Origin: Pelagibacteraceae bacterium AG-461-B04 | GTDB taxonomy: Bacteria > Pseudomonadota > Alphaproteobacteria > Pelagibacterales > AG-422-B15 | DNA: 64,000 bases | NCBI GenBank assembly: GCA_003211835.1 | Contig: QCRN01000007.1 | Coordinates: 1 to 64,000, forward strand | Reading direction: 5' to 3' | In this document: positions 7,285 to 17,257 of the stretch, one piece after another | Numbering within the stretch: the first letter of the stretch is position 1 | Layout of the letters: every line of letters begins with the position of its first letter | The notes under the pieces: model-generated | Told to the model about the DNA's origin: nothing | The model's input: only the letters and a program-made list of their open reading frames with translations | Databases searched by the model: none | Program-made: the position numbers and the translations under genes

Positions 7285-8015
7285 TTAACTTCATACCCTT
7301 CATTATCTATTCTTGAAGCTAAAGATTTATCTCCAGACTCTATTATAGATCCATCACCAAAAACGTGGACATAATCAGGCTCGATATATTCTAGCAGTCT
7401 CAAGTAGTGAGTTATTATTAAGAATGACCTTTTTCCATCTCTCAGCTTATTTACAGCCTCTGAAGTACTTTTAAGTGCATCAACATCTAATCCAGAATCT
7501 GTCTCATCCATTATGATTAAGCTTGGATCAAGCAAGTCCATTTGAAGGACCTCATTTTTCTTTTTTTCTCCACCTGAAAATCCTGCATTTACAAATCTGC
7601 TATGCATTTCCATGGGAATATTTAAGTTTCTTGATTTTTCTTTTAGTATTTTCAAAAACTCCCCCGCATCTATTGGATTTTCTCCACGAGATTTTCTGTG
7701 GGCATTTAGAATTTGCTTGAGATAAGACGCGTTTGTAACACCAGGCAATTCTATGGGGTACTGAAAAGCCAAAAACAGCCCTAGCAGTGATCTTTCATAA
7801 GGATCTTTTGCTATAAGGTCTTCATTCTTGAAGTCTACATTTCCAGCTTCAACTAAATAATTAGGCTTCCCAGCTAATGTATGTGCAATTGTGCTTTTAC
7901 CTGAACCATTTGGACCCATAATTGCATGAACTTCACCTGGACCAATTTTTAAATTAAGATTTTTAATAATCTGTTTATCTTCAACCGATACGTCTAGATT
8001 TTTAATTTCTAACAT
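7281..8015 (-). CDS. sufC: SufC ATPase of the SufBCD complex
   Basis: SufC is the ABC-type ATPase that drives the SufBCD scaffold; it is soluble, not a transporter. In the 244-residue product Walker A is GPNGSGKST (about 33-41), the ABC signature is FSGGEKKKNE, Walker B is LIIMDETDSGLD and the switch His lies in IITHY. I chose the ATG at 8015, giving the standard MLEIKNL opening; an open frame to a TTG at 8036 overlaps sufB. There is 1 base between the sufB stop and this ATG. Confidence 0.97.
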   Translation of the reverse strand: MLEIKNLDVSVEDKQIIKNLNLKIGPGEVHAIMGPNGSGKSTIAHTLAGKPNYLVEAGNVDFKNEDLIAKDPYERSLLGLFLAFQYPIELPGVTNASYLKQILNAHRKSRGENPIDAGEFLKILKEKSRNLNIPMEMHSRFVNAGFSGGEKKKNEVLQMDLLDPSLIIMDETDSGLDVDALKSTSEAVNKLRDGKRSFLIITHYLRLLEYIEPDYVHVFGDGSIIESGDKSLASRIDNEGYEVK

Positions 8016-8016
8016 A

Positions 8017-9459
8017 TTATCCAACACTTCCTTCAAGACTTATGCTAACGAGTTTTTGGGCTTCTACCGCAAATTCCATTGGAAGTTGTTGCAATACTTC
8101 TTTGCAAAAACCATTAACAATTAAACTTTGCGCCTCTTCAGCATCAAGACCTCTTTGCATACAATAAAATAATTGATCGTCACTTATTTTAGAAGTCGTA
8201 GCCTCATGCTCCAATGAAGAAGTATTAGAATTATTTTCTGTAAGAGGAATGGTATTGGCTTTACAACTACTGCCTACAAGCAAGGAGTCACATTGGGTAA
8301 AGTTTTTAGAATTTTCAGCTTTTCTATGAAAATTAACCAGACCACGATATGTATTTGATGACTTACCTGCCGATATTCCCTTTGAGACAATTCTACTCTT
8401 GGTATTTTTGCCTAAATGAATCATTTTAGTGCCTGTATCTGCTTGCTGGTGATTATTGGTTATGGCAACTGAATAAAACTCGCCGGTTGAGTTGTCACCT
8501 CTTAAAATACAACTTGGATACTTCCAGGTTATCGCAGATCCTGTTTCAATTTGTGTCCATGATATTTTTGAGTTTTTTCCTTTGCAAAGGCCTCTTTTGG
8601 TCACAAAGTTGTATATCCCGCCCTTACCATCTTCATCGCCAGGGTACCAATTCTGAACTGTCGAATACTTAATTTCTGCATTATCAAGCGCTACCAACTC
8701 AACATTTGCTGCATGCAGTTGATTTTCGTCTCTCATTGGAGCTGTGCAGCCTTCAAGATAACTAACATAACTGCCTTCATCTGCAATTATGAGTGTTCTT
8801 TCAAATTGACCTGTTTCAGAAGCATTAATCCTAAAATATGTTGAAAGTTCCATAGGACATTTAACATTTTTAGGAATGTACACAAATGATCCATCACTAA
8901 ATACCGCTGAATTTAAAGTTGCATAAAAATGATCCGTCACAGGAATTACTGAGCCAATATATTTTTTTACTAAATCTGGGTGCCTTTGTATTGCCTCGGA
9001 AATTGGACAAAATATGACCCCTATTTCGTTCAACTTTTCTTTAAAAGTTGTTGCAACTGATACACTGTCAAAAACAGCATCTACTGCAACACCGGCTAAT
9101 GCTTCTTGCTCTTTTAATGGAATTCCTAATTTCTCATAAGTTTCTAAAAGCTTTGGATCTACTTCTTCAAGAGATTTAGGCTTGTCTTTAAAATCTTTGG
9201 GAGATGAATAGTAATATAAATCTTGAAAATCAATGTCAGCGATATTTGCGCGAGCCCATTTAGGAACCTCCATGCTTTTCAAACGCTCATAAGCAGCTAG
9301 TCTCCATTCAAGCATCCATTCAGGTTCATTTTTTTTGCTAGAAATTAACTTAATGACATCTTCATTAAGACCTTTAGGAATTTTTTCGTCTTCAATTTCA
9401 GTTACGAATCCATATTTATAAGCGTCCTGCTTAAAATTATCTTTATTTATTTTATTCAC
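8017..9459 (-). CDS. sufB: SufB, core subunit of the Fe-S scaffold
   Basis: At 480 residues this is full length for SufB. The central and C-terminal beta-helix region is strongly conserved ([75 protein letters not shown] as separate landmarks), including the Cys in GSSCKAN and the Glu/His residues near SLEHEAT implicated in cluster assembly. It is the first structural gene after iscR, overlapping it by 8 bases. Confidence 0.98.
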   Translation of the reverse strand: MNKINKDNFKQDAYKYGFVTEIEDEKIPKGLNEDVIKLISSKKNEPEWMLEWRLAAYERLKSMEVPKWARANIADIDFQDLYYYSSPKDFKDKPKSLEEVDPKLLETYEKLGIPLKEQEALAGVAVDAVFDSVSVATTFKEKLNEIGVIFCPISEAIQRHPDLVKKYIGSVIPVTDHFYATLNSAVFSDGSFVYIPKNVKCPMELSTYFRINASETGQFERTLIIADEGSYVSYLEGCTAPMRDENQLHAANVELVALDNAEIKYSTVQNWYPGDEDGKGGIYNFVTKRGLCKGKNSKISWTQIETGSAITWKYPSCILRGDNSTGEFYSVAITNNHQQADTGTKMIHLGKNTKSRIVSKGISAGKSSNTYRGLVNFHRKAENSKNFTQCDSLLVGSSCKANTIPLTENNSNTSSLEHEATTSKISDDQLFYCMQRGLDAEEAQSLIVNGFCKEVLQQLPMEFAVEAQKLVSISLEGSVG

Positions 9460-9895
9460 TTATTTCTCTCCTATCATCAGAAATACTATATCCTGTAGTC
9501 AAATCACTTAAATAAACCGAGTTTAGATAATTTCCAATTACTCCCTCTAGATTTTCCCAAAAGTTATGGGTTAAACATTTTTTGCCTGTACCCGAGCATG
9601 AAGACTTTGGGTCATTGCCGCAACCAGTAGTTTTTATTTGCTCATCGATAGCATTAAAAATATCAAGTATTCTAATTTCAGTAGACTCTTTGTTAAGCTT
9701 ATAGCCTCCTCCAGGACCTTTCTGGCTTTTGACAAGCTTTGCTCTTTTTAAATCATTAAAAATTTGCTCAAGATACGAAAGTGAAATATTTTGCCTGACT
9801 GAAACGTGAGACAAGTTACATGGAGCATCTTCACCAAACTTAGCAATATCTACCATTGCTAAAACTGCGTATCTTCCTTTTGAGGTAATTTTCAT
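9452..9895 (-). CDS. iscR: IscR-like Rrf2-family Fe-S-sensing repressor
   Basis: This 147-residue Rrf2-family regulator has an N-terminal winged helix ([13 protein letters not shown], then [20 protein letters not shown] with GPGGGY at about 61-65) and three Cys at 92, 100 and 107 followed by His110 (KKCLTHNFW). This is the ligand arrangement of IscR, which carries a [2Fe-2S] cluster through three Cys and one His. It is predicted to repress the operon when cluster supply is sufficient. A matching type-1 operator lies upstream at 10637-10661. Spacing between the first two Cys is one residue longer than in E. coli IscR. Confidence 0.93.
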   Translation of the reverse strand: MKITSKGRYAVLAMVDIAKFGEDAPCNLSHVSVRQNISLSYLEQIFNDLKRAKLVKSQKGPGGGYKLNKESTEIRILDIFNAIDEQIKTTGCGNDPKSSCSGTGKKCLTHNFWENLEGVIGNYLNSVYLSDLTTGYSISDDRREISE

Positions 9896-10573
9896 TTACT
9901 TTTCCTTTATTATTTTCTCCAGGTCTGCAATTCTCTCCTGAAGCTCTTTATTTTCTTTTTGAATCTTATCAACAATTGCTGTTCGGCTATCATCTCCCTT
10001 ACTGAGCCCGTAAGCTCTGAATTTCTTTTTTCCAGAGGAGTTAGCGACTATTGTGTATCTTGCAGGGTTTCCGATTACACTTCTATTAGGGTCTACATTT
10101 GTTGTAACAACGGAGTTTGAACCAACCTTTGAATTGTGACCTATTGTTATTGGACCCAAGATCTGAGCGCCAGAACCTACTGTTACTTTATCTGCTAGTG
10201 TTGGATGCCTTTTTTTCTCTTTTTGGCTTGCACTATCTTCATTTGGAGAAATACCTCCTAGAGTTACACCATGGTATATTGTTACGTCATCACCTATTTC
10301 AGCAGTTTCTCCAATTACAACTCCCATTCCATGATCAATAAAGAAACGAGCTCCAATTTTTGAACCAGGATGAATTTCAATTCCAGTAATCAACCTACCT
10401 AAGTAAGAAACTATTTTCGCGAAAAATTGAAGCTTTAAAGCCCACAAGAAATTAGACAGGCGATAGATTCCAATAGCGTGAAGGCCAGGAGAAGTGAAAA
10501 ACACTTCAATCCTTCCTTTTGCAGCTGGGTCTCTTTCAATATAAGAGTCAATTAAATCAATGATTTTACTCAT
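9896..10573 (-). CDS. cysE: serine O-acetyltransferase CysE
   Basis: CysE makes O-acetylserine from serine and acetyl-CoA, the committed step of cysteine synthesis. The 225-residue protein has the left-handed beta-helix of hexapeptide repeats ([54 protein letters not shown] as separate stretches) with the catalytic Asp-His in FIDHG and the loop His. The C terminus ends in a Lys/Glu-rich coiled-coil (about 195-225) instead of the usual tail. It heads the iscR-suf operon, so cysteine supply and its use by SufS share a transcript. The iscR start is directly adjacent to its stop. Confidence 0.96.
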   Translation of the reverse strand: MSKIIDLIDSYIERDPAAKGRIEVFFTSPGLHAIGIYRLSNFLWALKLQFFAKIVSYLGRLITGIEIHPGSKIGARFFIDHGMGVVIGETAEIGDDVTIYHGVTLGGISPNEDSASQKEKKRHPTLADKVTVGSGAQILGPITIGHNSKVGSNSVVTTNVDPNRSVIGNPARYTIVANSSGKKKFRAYGLSKGDDSRTAIVDKIQKENKELQERIADLEKIIKEK

Positions 10574-10636
10574 TTTAAAAAAAAGCCTTGAATTTTAAAT
10601 AATAAATTTAGTATACCGTCTCAGAGGTTACATATA

Positions 10637-10661
10637 ATAACCTACTAATTTAGTCAACTAT
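10637..10661 (-). promoter_or_regulatory. IscR type-1-like operator in front of cysE-iscR-suf
   Basis: On the minus strand the half-sites are ATAGTTGACT and TTAGTAGGTTAT around a central AAA. Compared by eye with the E. coli IscR type-1 consensus (ATASYYGACT, RWWW, YAGTCRRSTAT) it agrees at 23 of 25 positions. It contains a TTGACT hexamer that could be the -35 element of the operon promoter, as in E. coli PiscR. It lies in the 101-base gap between cysE and the divergent hydrolase gene, so binding could affect both. Confidence 0.7.
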
Positions 10662-10674
10662 CTAGTCCATAAAT

Positions 10675-11337
10675 ATGAATAATCAAGTTAAAGAAGTGGT
10701 TTTTACTGGTCCAGATGGCAAACTTGTAGGTAAGTATAAAAAGGGCCAGTCTTTAAACCCTCCTGTAGCTCTAATTATTCACCCTCATCCTTTATATGGA
10801 GGAACTATGAATAACCCAATTGTAATGGACTTATTTTCTATATTTGACTCACTGGGTTTTTCTACTTTCAGATTTAACCTAAGAGGAGTTGGTAAAAGTG
10901 AAGGTAAATTTGATAATGGACTTGGAGAACTTGCAGATGCTGCTGCAGGTTTAGATTGGATACAGCGACAAAATCCTAATACGAATCAATGCTGGGTAGC
11001 TGGTTTTTCATTTGGAGCACTACTTTGTATGCAATTATTGATGAGAAGGCCAGAGATCACTAGATTTATAAGCGTGTCGCCACAACCAAATCTTTACGAC
11101 TTCAATTTTTTAGCACCCTGCCCAGCTTCAGGATTAATTGTACAAGGTAAAAAAGATGAAATGGTTGCGCCTGAAGAGACTGCTCGACTAGCAGAAAAAT
11201 TAAAATCGCAGAAAAATATTACAGTTGATTATGAAGAAATTTCTGGAGCAAATCATTTTTATGATAACGAACAAGATAGATTAGAAAAAGTTGTAAGAAA
11301 GTACATTGAAAAAGAGTTGAACTCTAAATATCGTTAA
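10675..11337 (+). CDS. alpha/beta hydrolase
   Basis: The 220-residue cytosolic protein has the alpha/beta-hydrolase features HPHPLYGGTMNN (oxyanion region, about 36-47), LRGVGKSEG, the nucleophile elbow AGFSFGA with Ser near 109, a GKKDEMV acid region and a C-terminal SGANHFY with the catalytic His. The family is widespread in Alphaproteobacteria and often annotated as a serine aminopeptidase S33-like hydrolase; its substrate is unknown. It faces the cysE-suf operon and ends next to the convergent anmK. Confidence 0.88.
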   Translation: MNNQVKEVVFTGPDGKLVGKYKKGQSLNPPVALIIHPHPLYGGTMNNPIVMDLFSIFDSLGFSTFRFNLRGVGKSEGKFDNGLGELADAAAGLDWIQRQNPNTNQCWVAGFSFGALLCMQLLMRRPEITRFISVSPQPNLYDFNFLAPCPASGLIVQGKKDEMVAPEETARLAEKLKSQKNITVDYEEISGANHFYDNEQDRLEKVVRKYIEKELNSKYR

Positions 11338-12420
11338 TTAACTTATCTTACCACCCGATACAGCATATTTTACTCCAGTAGTACTAGGAAATGATATTGG
11401 AAGGTTTTTAATACTTCTAATGCCCAAATAAGCAAATGCCTGTGACTCTATAAAATCTGGATTTATATTTAAATGATCAGCGGTTAATAGTTTTCCTCTA
11501 AAAGTCTCTTGCATTAGATTTATCACATATTTGTTTTTAGACCCTCCACCTGATACAATTAAAAATTTTGTATTAAATTGATTAGCCTCTTTTATTATTG
11601 TAAGAGCAGTAAATGCTGAAATTGTTGCACAAGCATCATTAAAATTTAATTTCATAAATGGATTGAGAGAAAAATAATTACGATCTAAAGACTTATTCTT
11701 TTTTTTATGAAAATATTTATCACTCATTAATTTATTGAGAATTTTTGGATTTACCTTTCCTTTTAAGGAATGCTTACCGCCTTCATCAAAGTTAATTTTT
11801 TTCTTTAGAAACATGTACTGATCTAGAAGGCACATACCTGGACCAGTGTCATAAGCATAAATATGTTTTTGATCATCTATAACTGTTATGTTGGATATTC
11901 CACCAATATTCACAAAACATACTGGAGGAGTCATTTTTGAGTCTAATATAAGTAATTTATGAAATATTGGAGTAAGTGGAGCACCTTGTCCTCCCAAAGA
12001 CATATCTTTTTGTCTGAAATCACTTACAATAGGTAATTTAAAGCTACTTTTAATTTTTAGTTCGTCACAAAGTTGAATTGATGATCTGTTTTTAGAGTCA
12101 TGAAATATTGTTTGACCATGTAATGCAATCAGATCTATCTTTAATAAATTTTCATCTTTTAGAAAATTTTTGAGCGCAGCAATATATTCAAATGTGACTA
12201 ATTCTTCGGCATTGCTAATAAGAGCTAATGAGTGCTTCGATATGGTAAACGAGTCTACAAGTTTTAATAAAATTGTTTTTGTAGATTGCTTATAACTATA
12301 AAACTTTGATTTAATGTGTTTATACGATTTTTTACCATCAGATAAAATAAGGGAAATATCAATACCATCCATAGAGGTACCACTCATTACGCCAACAGCT
12401 AAATACTTACTCTTAATCAT
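11338..12420 (-). CDS. anmK: anhydro-N-acetylmuramic acid kinase AnmK
   Basis: AnmK phosphorylates and opens 1,6-anhydro-MurNAc, recycling peptidoglycan sugar to MurNAc-6-phosphate. The 360-residue protein has the N-terminal ATP-binding motif GVMSGTSMDGIDISL (about 10-24), HGQTIFH, the NIGGISN motif and GPGMCLLDQ, all typical. It is divergent from tyrS across 53 bases, a neighbourhood common in Alphaproteobacteria. Confidence 0.95.
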   Translation of the reverse strand: MIKSKYLAVGVMSGTSMDGIDISLILSDGKKSYKHIKSKFYSYKQSTKTILLKLVDSFTISKHSLALISNAEELVTFEYIAALKNFLKDENLLKIDLIALHGQTIFHDSKNRSSIQLCDELKIKSSFKLPIVSDFRQKDMSLGGQGAPLTPIFHKLLILDSKMTPPVCFVNIGGISNITVIDDQKHIYAYDTGPGMCLLDQYMFLKKKINFDEGGKHSLKGKVNPKILNKLMSDKYFHKKKNKSLDRNYFSLNPFMKLNFNDACATISAFTALTIIKEANQFNTKFLIVSGGGSKNKYVINLMQETFRGKLLTADHLNINPDFIESQAFAYLGIRSIKNLPISFPSTTGVKYAVSGGKIS

Positions 12421-12425
12421 ATATT

Positions 12426-12454
12426 TTGTATAATCATTGCAAATAATTTATATA
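12426..12454 (+). promoter_or_regulatory. possible sigma70-type promoter of tyrS
   Basis: TTGTAT at 12426-12431 and TATATT at 12449-12454 are separated by 17 bases, with the tyrS ATG 20 bases beyond the -10 element. This is the best -35/-10 match in the short anmK-tyrS divergent gap. In DNA this AT-rich such matches are frequent. Confidence 0.35.
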
Positions 12455-12473
12455 TTAGTGAAAAATAAATAAA

Positions 12474-13715
12474 ATGACATTAATTGAAGAATTAAAATTT
12501 CGTGGTTTCCTAAATCAGTGTACTAATGAAGAAGCTTTAAATGAAATAATTAATTCTAATAAAATAAAATTTTACATTGGTTTTGATTGTACGGCTAAGT
12601 CCTTGCATGTAGGCAGTCTTATTCAAATAATGATTATGAGACTATTTCAAAAATATGGCCACATACCAATTGTACTTATAGGAAAAGGTACAACGCGAAT
12701 TGGAGATCCATCAGGAAAAGATGAAACAAGAAAAATTTTATCTGATGATGAAATAGACTCAAATGCAAAAAATCTAAAGAAGGTCTTTGAAAGATTTCTT
12801 ACTTCAAATAATAATAAATCTAGTTGGATAACTAGAGATAATTCTGAATGGTTAGATAAATTAAATTATGTCAATTTCCTGAGAGATTATGGCAAACATT
12901 TCACAATAAATAAGATGCTAAGCTTTGATAGTGTTAAAATTAGACTTGATAGAGAACAGTCACTTAATTTCGTTGAATTTAATTATATGATATTTCAAGC
13001 ATACGATTTCTTTGAATTAAATAATAGAGACAACTGCGTGCTTCAGATAGGTGGATCAGATCAATGGGGTAATATTGTAAATGGCGTTGAGTTAATAAGA
13101 AAAACAAATGGTAAGGAAACTTTTGGATTAACTACACCTTTATTGACTAATGCTAATGGAGATAAAATGGGCAAAACAGCAGACGGAGCCGTATGGCTTA
13201 ATGATGATATGTTATCTGCATATGATTATTGGCAGTTTTGGAGAAACGTAGATGACCGTGACGTAATTCGGTTTTTGAAACTATTCACTGATCTTAGTAA
13301 AAAAGAAATTGAGACTATTGAAAAAGAAAATATCAATAATATAAATGAAACTAAAATAATATTAGCCAACGAAGCCACAGCTATGCTTCATGGTCTTGAT
13401 GAGGCAAAAAGGTCTGAAGAAACGGCTAAAGATATTTTTACCCATAATAATCTAGATGCAGATTTACCGACTATAAAACTAAAACCAGAAGAATTAAATA
13501 ATGAAGTACTACTTTCTGATCTAATTTTAAGAATGAACTTTGCTTCTTCAAAGTCTGCCAGCAGAAAACTTATTCGAGGCAATGCAGTAAAAATTGATAA
13601 AGAACTCATAAAAGATGAACTTTTTTCAATTAACACATTACTAAACGATAGCTCAAGTGGAATTGTTATAAGTGTTGGCAAAAAAAAATACTTTAGAGTT
13701 TTGGCTATTGATTAA
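12474..13715 (+). CDS. tyrS: tyrosyl-tRNA synthetase
   Basis: The 413-residue class I synthetase has the HIGH-type motif as HVGS at residues 45-48 and the KMSKS-type motif as KMGKT at 231-235. The tyrosine pocket region GGSDQWGNIVNG is present, and an S4-like RNA-binding domain closes the protein (about residues 350-410). Length and domain order match the bacterial TyrRS of E. coli type. Its last 11 bases overlap the convergent AsmA-like gene. Confidence 0.98.
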   Translation: MTLIEELKFRGFLNQCTNEEALNEIINSNKIKFYIGFDCTAKSLHVGSLIQIMIMRLFQKYGHIPIVLIGKGTTRIGDPSGKDETRKILSDDEIDSNAKNLKKVFERFLTSNNNKSSWITRDNSEWLDKLNYVNFLRDYGKHFTINKMLSFDSVKIRLDREQSLNFVEFNYMIFQAYDFFELNNRDNCVLQIGGSDQWGNIVNGVELIRKTNGKETFGLTTPLLTNANGDKMGKTADGAVWLNDDMLSAYDYWQFWRNVDDRDVIRFLKLFTDLSKKEIETIEKENINNINETKIILANEATAMLHGLDEAKRSEETAKDIFTHNNLDADLPTIKLKPEELNNEVLLSDLILRMNFASSKSASRKLIRGNAVKIDKELIKDELFSINTLLNDSSSGIVISVGKKKYFRVLAID

Positions 13716-16164
13716 CTTGATTCGAGTTTATTGACTCTAGGGCTCTTTCGATAATACGAGGCTTAATTATTGTGAGTGGGTTTGAAGAAACTTCTGGATC
13801 TTCAATGTCACCTTTTAAACTAAAGTCAATAGAAAATAGCCCTTCCCCCTCATCACCAATAATAATAGGACCTATAATTGGAACATTCTGAATTATAGCA
13901 TTAACTAAATACATAGGACTAATTTCTCCAGACATATCAACTATTGATTTCTCTCGTTGAATTTTTCCATCCATGACCAAGCCAATACTGTCACTTACTG
14001 CAAATGCATCAATATTATTAAATATTTTTTCATTTTCAGTATAACTAATTTTACCATAACCAAACCGGATGCCTTCTTCTCCCTCTGCAATACTAACCAA
14101 GCCTGAAATTGATGGGAGTGATAAGATTTTCAATGAAGCAGGTGAGTTTATTAACACAAAATCTTTTAGATCGATTTCAACTCTAGCATCCATTGTGCTC
14201 AAATCTCGAACAGACTTCATTTTTAACTCCCCATCACTTAAAAGTTTTTTAGCGGGATGTCTGTTATGTACAAAATGTGTGATATCGCTCGAACTTATGA
14301 GATTAACATCAACTTTTTTATTTTTTTCTCGCGAATAATCTAAAGTATGATCATTAACTCGAGCTTTACTATTTACTGATAAAAGCTCACCTTGTTTTAG
14401 TATTCCTGCCTTAAAATCATTAACTTTCACTCCGCCAGCGAAGATTGCTTTATCTGTTTTTATTTTATAATTTTCTTTTGAAAGATAATGTTTTTTAATC
14501 CTTTTATTAGTAGAAATTTTATTCAGCGATAAGTCTATTACTTCCCCATAAATAGAAAGGTTCAATATTCGCTCAGACAAATCACCTGAAATATCAATTT
14601 TCACATTTTGACCATTGTTAAGCTTTAATGAATCAAGATAGAGGTGATTTGTTTTAGATATTCTTATTTTTCCATCTAATTCAATTTTACTATCAATAGA
14701 TTTAAAGGTTATCTCACTATCAATATTATCTTGTATATTTGAGTTAAATTTAATTTTTAATAATTCGTTGTCTAATTTTTTTAGATTTATCTGTCTGATA
14801 AAGGCGTTAATATTCGTTAAATCTAACTCACCTTTTATTATTGGATTTTCCCTGAAAAAGTTATTTATTTGAATATCATAGCTTATTGATCCCGATGTAT
14901 AGTTTGGACTTTTATTGTCATCAAATATAAAATTAGAATTAATAGTTCCTTGTGATTTAATTTTGAAGTTCATAATTGAACTCTCAATATCATCTGATAA
15001 TGGATTAAAGTTAAAATTCAATACTAAGTTATTTTCTTCATTTAAATTTTTCTCAAAAAAATTTAATGCTTTATTTGTATTTCCCTCTCTTGTCGAAATT
15101 GATGTCTTTATATAATCTAAAACTGCTTTTTTGCTTACTGAGGTTATCAAATTTACACTCGAATCCTGCAAGTTGTCATCTACAATTAAATAACTTCCAT
15201 TTTTGAAAGTGACTTTGTCATTTCTAAAATTTAAAATTTTGATTTTAAATTGATCATCAAGCTTCTCGATGTCGATGTTATAAGAAGTAACGTTTCCAAA
15301 ATTTTGGTAAAATTCATTCGTTGGCAACATCTCTTTTAATTCGTAAATACCAGAAAGATTTAATTTTATTCCTCCGATAAAATCTTTTAAAAGTGAATTC
15401 CTGATACTCTTTAATTCTGATGTCAATAAAACTGACTGCCAACCAACAATCCCTGAAACGACTTTATCTAATTCGGAGTTGTTATTTATATTAAGGAGTT
15501 TCTCAAGTGGTTCTTTTTTTGCTTTAATTTCTATTTTTATTTGCCATAATTTTTTCTCTAAGTCGAATTTTATGTAACTTGGTCCTGATATAAATAAATC
15601 CCCGTAATTAAAAGTTAAAATGTCTAATTCCCTGTCCAGAAAATCATAAGTAAGATCAAAATTAAATTTTTCATAAAACATATCATCGCCAGTTACTAAA
15701 ACTGATGACATAGAAACTTTTGAATACTGGACATTTCTGAAAGAATTAACTTTGATTTCTAAAATACTTTCTTGCAAAACAATTTCATTACTTATCTGAA
15801 CTGATTTGATTGTAATCTTGTCAATCATTACTAATATAGACTGTTCATTATTGCTGAAAAAAAGATCATTTAAGTTAAAGTCAATTATGATATGGTTTGC
15901 ACTGAATGATTTATTATCACTGATGGATAAATCTGCTCCTGAAACATCAATAAACAGACCATTATCTTCGTTGTACTTTAATATGTAATCATTAGAGTCC
16001 AGAGTGATCTGATGTTCAGTTTTTAGATATGATGATAATCTTTGCTCTAAAAAATTAACACTTAAACCTCCAAAAATTACTTTTGCAGTAACTCCAATCA
16101 TTACTAAAGAGAGTGCCACTAGGACTGAGGACATGATATATAAAAATAAATATTTTTTACTCAC
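13705..16164 (-). CDS. AsmA/YhdP-like membrane-anchored protein
   Basis: The 819-residue product has one N-terminal membrane helix (about 8-30) and then a long periplasmic part rich in alternating beta strands. The C-terminal portion (GLVSIAEGEEGIRFG, NAIIQNVPIIGPIIIG, GEGLFSIDFSLKGDIEDPEVSSNPL read as separate landmarks) matches the conserved end of AsmA-like/YhdP proteins, which form long lipid-carrying grooves between the inner and outer membranes. Transport of phospholipid is therefore likely by family. Its start overlaps the prfB stop by 8 bases. Confidence 0.85.
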   Translation of the reverse strand: MSKKYLFLYIMSSVLVALSLVMIGVTAKVIFGGLSVNFLEQRLSSYLKTEHQITLDSNDYILKYNEDNGLFIDVSGADLSISDNKSFSANHIIIDFNLNDLFFSNNEQSILVMIDKITIKSVQISNEIVLQESILEIKVNSFRNVQYSKVSMSSVLVTGDDMFYEKFNFDLTYDFLDRELDILTFNYGDLFISGPSYIKFDLEKKLWQIKIEIKAKKEPLEKLLNINNNSELDKVVSGIVGWQSVLLTSELKSIRNSLLKDFIGGIKLNLSGIYELKEMLPTNEFYQNFGNVTSYNIDIEKLDDQFKIKILNFRNDKVTFKNGSYLIVDDNLQDSSVNLITSVSKKAVLDYIKTSISTREGNTNKALNFFEKNLNEENNLVLNFNFNPLSDDIESSIMNFKIKSQGTINSNFIFDDNKSPNYTSGSISYDIQINNFFRENPIIKGELDLTNINAFIRQINLKKLDNELLKIKFNSNIQDNIDSEITFKSIDSKIELDGKIRISKTNHLYLDSLKLNNGQNVKIDISGDLSERILNLSIYGEVIDLSLNKISTNKRIKKHYLSKENYKIKTDKAIFAGGVKVNDFKAGILKQGELLSVNSKARVNDHTLDYSREKNKKVDVNLISSSDITHFVHNRHPAKKLLSDGELKMKSVRDLSTMDARVEIDLKDFVLINSPASLKILSLPSISGLVSIAEGEEGIRFGYGKISYTENEKIFNNIDAFAVSDSIGLVMDGKIQREKSIVDMSGEISPMYLVNAIIQNVPIIGPIIIGDEGEGLFSIDFSLKGDIEDPEVSSNPLTIIKPRIIERALESINSNQVNQ

Positions 16165-17255
16165 TGTTTCTTCTTAAATTAGAGAATATTAGTTTGTCTA
16201 TGTCGCCATCTAATACAGCATCTGGATCTGATACTTCATAATTACTTCTTAAGTCTTTGACCATTCTATATGGATGCAGAACATAAGATCTTATTTGATT
16301 TCCCCAGCCAATTTCAGACTTTTTATCTTCTTTAGCTTTTCTTTCATCATTCATTTTTTGCACTTCTATCTCATATAATTTTGATTTAAGTAAATTTAGA
16401 GCCGTTGCCTTGTTTTTGTGTTGTGATCTCTCATTTTGACATTGAACAACAATTCCAGTTGGAATATGAGTAATTCTTATAGCGCTGTCTGTGGTGTTTA
16501 CATGTTGACCACCAGCTCCTGAAGCCCTAAATGTGTCAATTCTCATGTCTTTATCTAATAAGTTAACTTCAATAGTCTCATCAACAAATGGTGAAATCCA
16601 TACACTTGAAAAACTTGTATGCCTTCTTGAATTCGAGTCAAAAGGAGAAATTCTAACAAGTCGATGAATACCAGATTCTCTTTTTAGATAACCAAAAGCA
16701 AAACTGCCTTCTATTAACGCTGTACATGATTTAATTCCTGCTTCATCACCTAAAGACTCGTACATTAATTTAAACTTAAATTTTTTCTTTTCAGCCCATC
16801 GCATATACATTCTTAAAAGCATTTGTGCCCAGTCCTGACTCTCTGTGCCACCTGCACCAGCGTGTATCTCTAAATAACAATTTTTACTATCTGCTTCACC
16901 GTTAAATTGTAATTTAAATTCATTATCTTCTAATTCAGATAAAATAGTAGTTATTGTTGCCTGACATTCATTTAATGATACTTCATCAGACTCTTCGGCA
17001 GCAAGATTGTAATATTCATTAACCTCAGATATTTTATTTTCAAAATCGCTTATAAGTTTTATCTTATTTTCATTCTCGCTGATGTTCATCATGACTTTTT
17101 TTGCTTCATCAGGATCTGACCAAAAATCTTGATCTTCTGTTTTATTTCTAAGTTTAACTAATTCTTTTGATATTTTATCGGTGTCAAAGATGACTCCGAA
17201 GAAAGTCTAGTTTTTTATTTGCTAGACTAATAAAATTTATAAATTCAATATCCAT
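16157..17255 (-). CDS. prfB: peptide chain release factor 2 (programmed +1 frameshift)
   Basis: RF2 releases peptides at UAA and UGA. The main frame (from about 17185 to 16157) contains SPF (in ISPFDSNS) for stop recognition and GGQ (in ASGAGGQHVN) for hydrolysis. The reading frame starts at ATG 17255, runs 23 codons to an in-frame UGA at 17184-17186 and continues only if ribosomes shift +1 at CTTTGAC, giving 365 residues, the standard RF2 length. A frame starting at 17092 would lack the N-terminal domain. The ATG is 2 bases from the mrcA stop and the end overlaps the AsmA-like start. Confidence 0.96.
17183..17189 (-). other. programmed +1 ribosomal frameshift site of prfB
   Basis: On the minus strand the sequence is CTT TGA C, preceded by a Shine-Dalgarno-like GGAG a few bases upstream (CGGAGTCAT before CTTTGAC). 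This is the classic RF2 autoregulatory site: low RF2 lets the ribosome slip from CUU to UUU and read through the UGA. Codon 23 is CTT and codon 24 is TGA. Confidence 0.95.
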
Positions 17256-17257
17256 TG

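Noticed and set aside
16157-17092. prfB starting at the internal ATG at 17092
   Set aside because: It would remove the conserved N-terminal domain of RF2; the upstream CTTTGAC frameshift site explains the interrupted frame.
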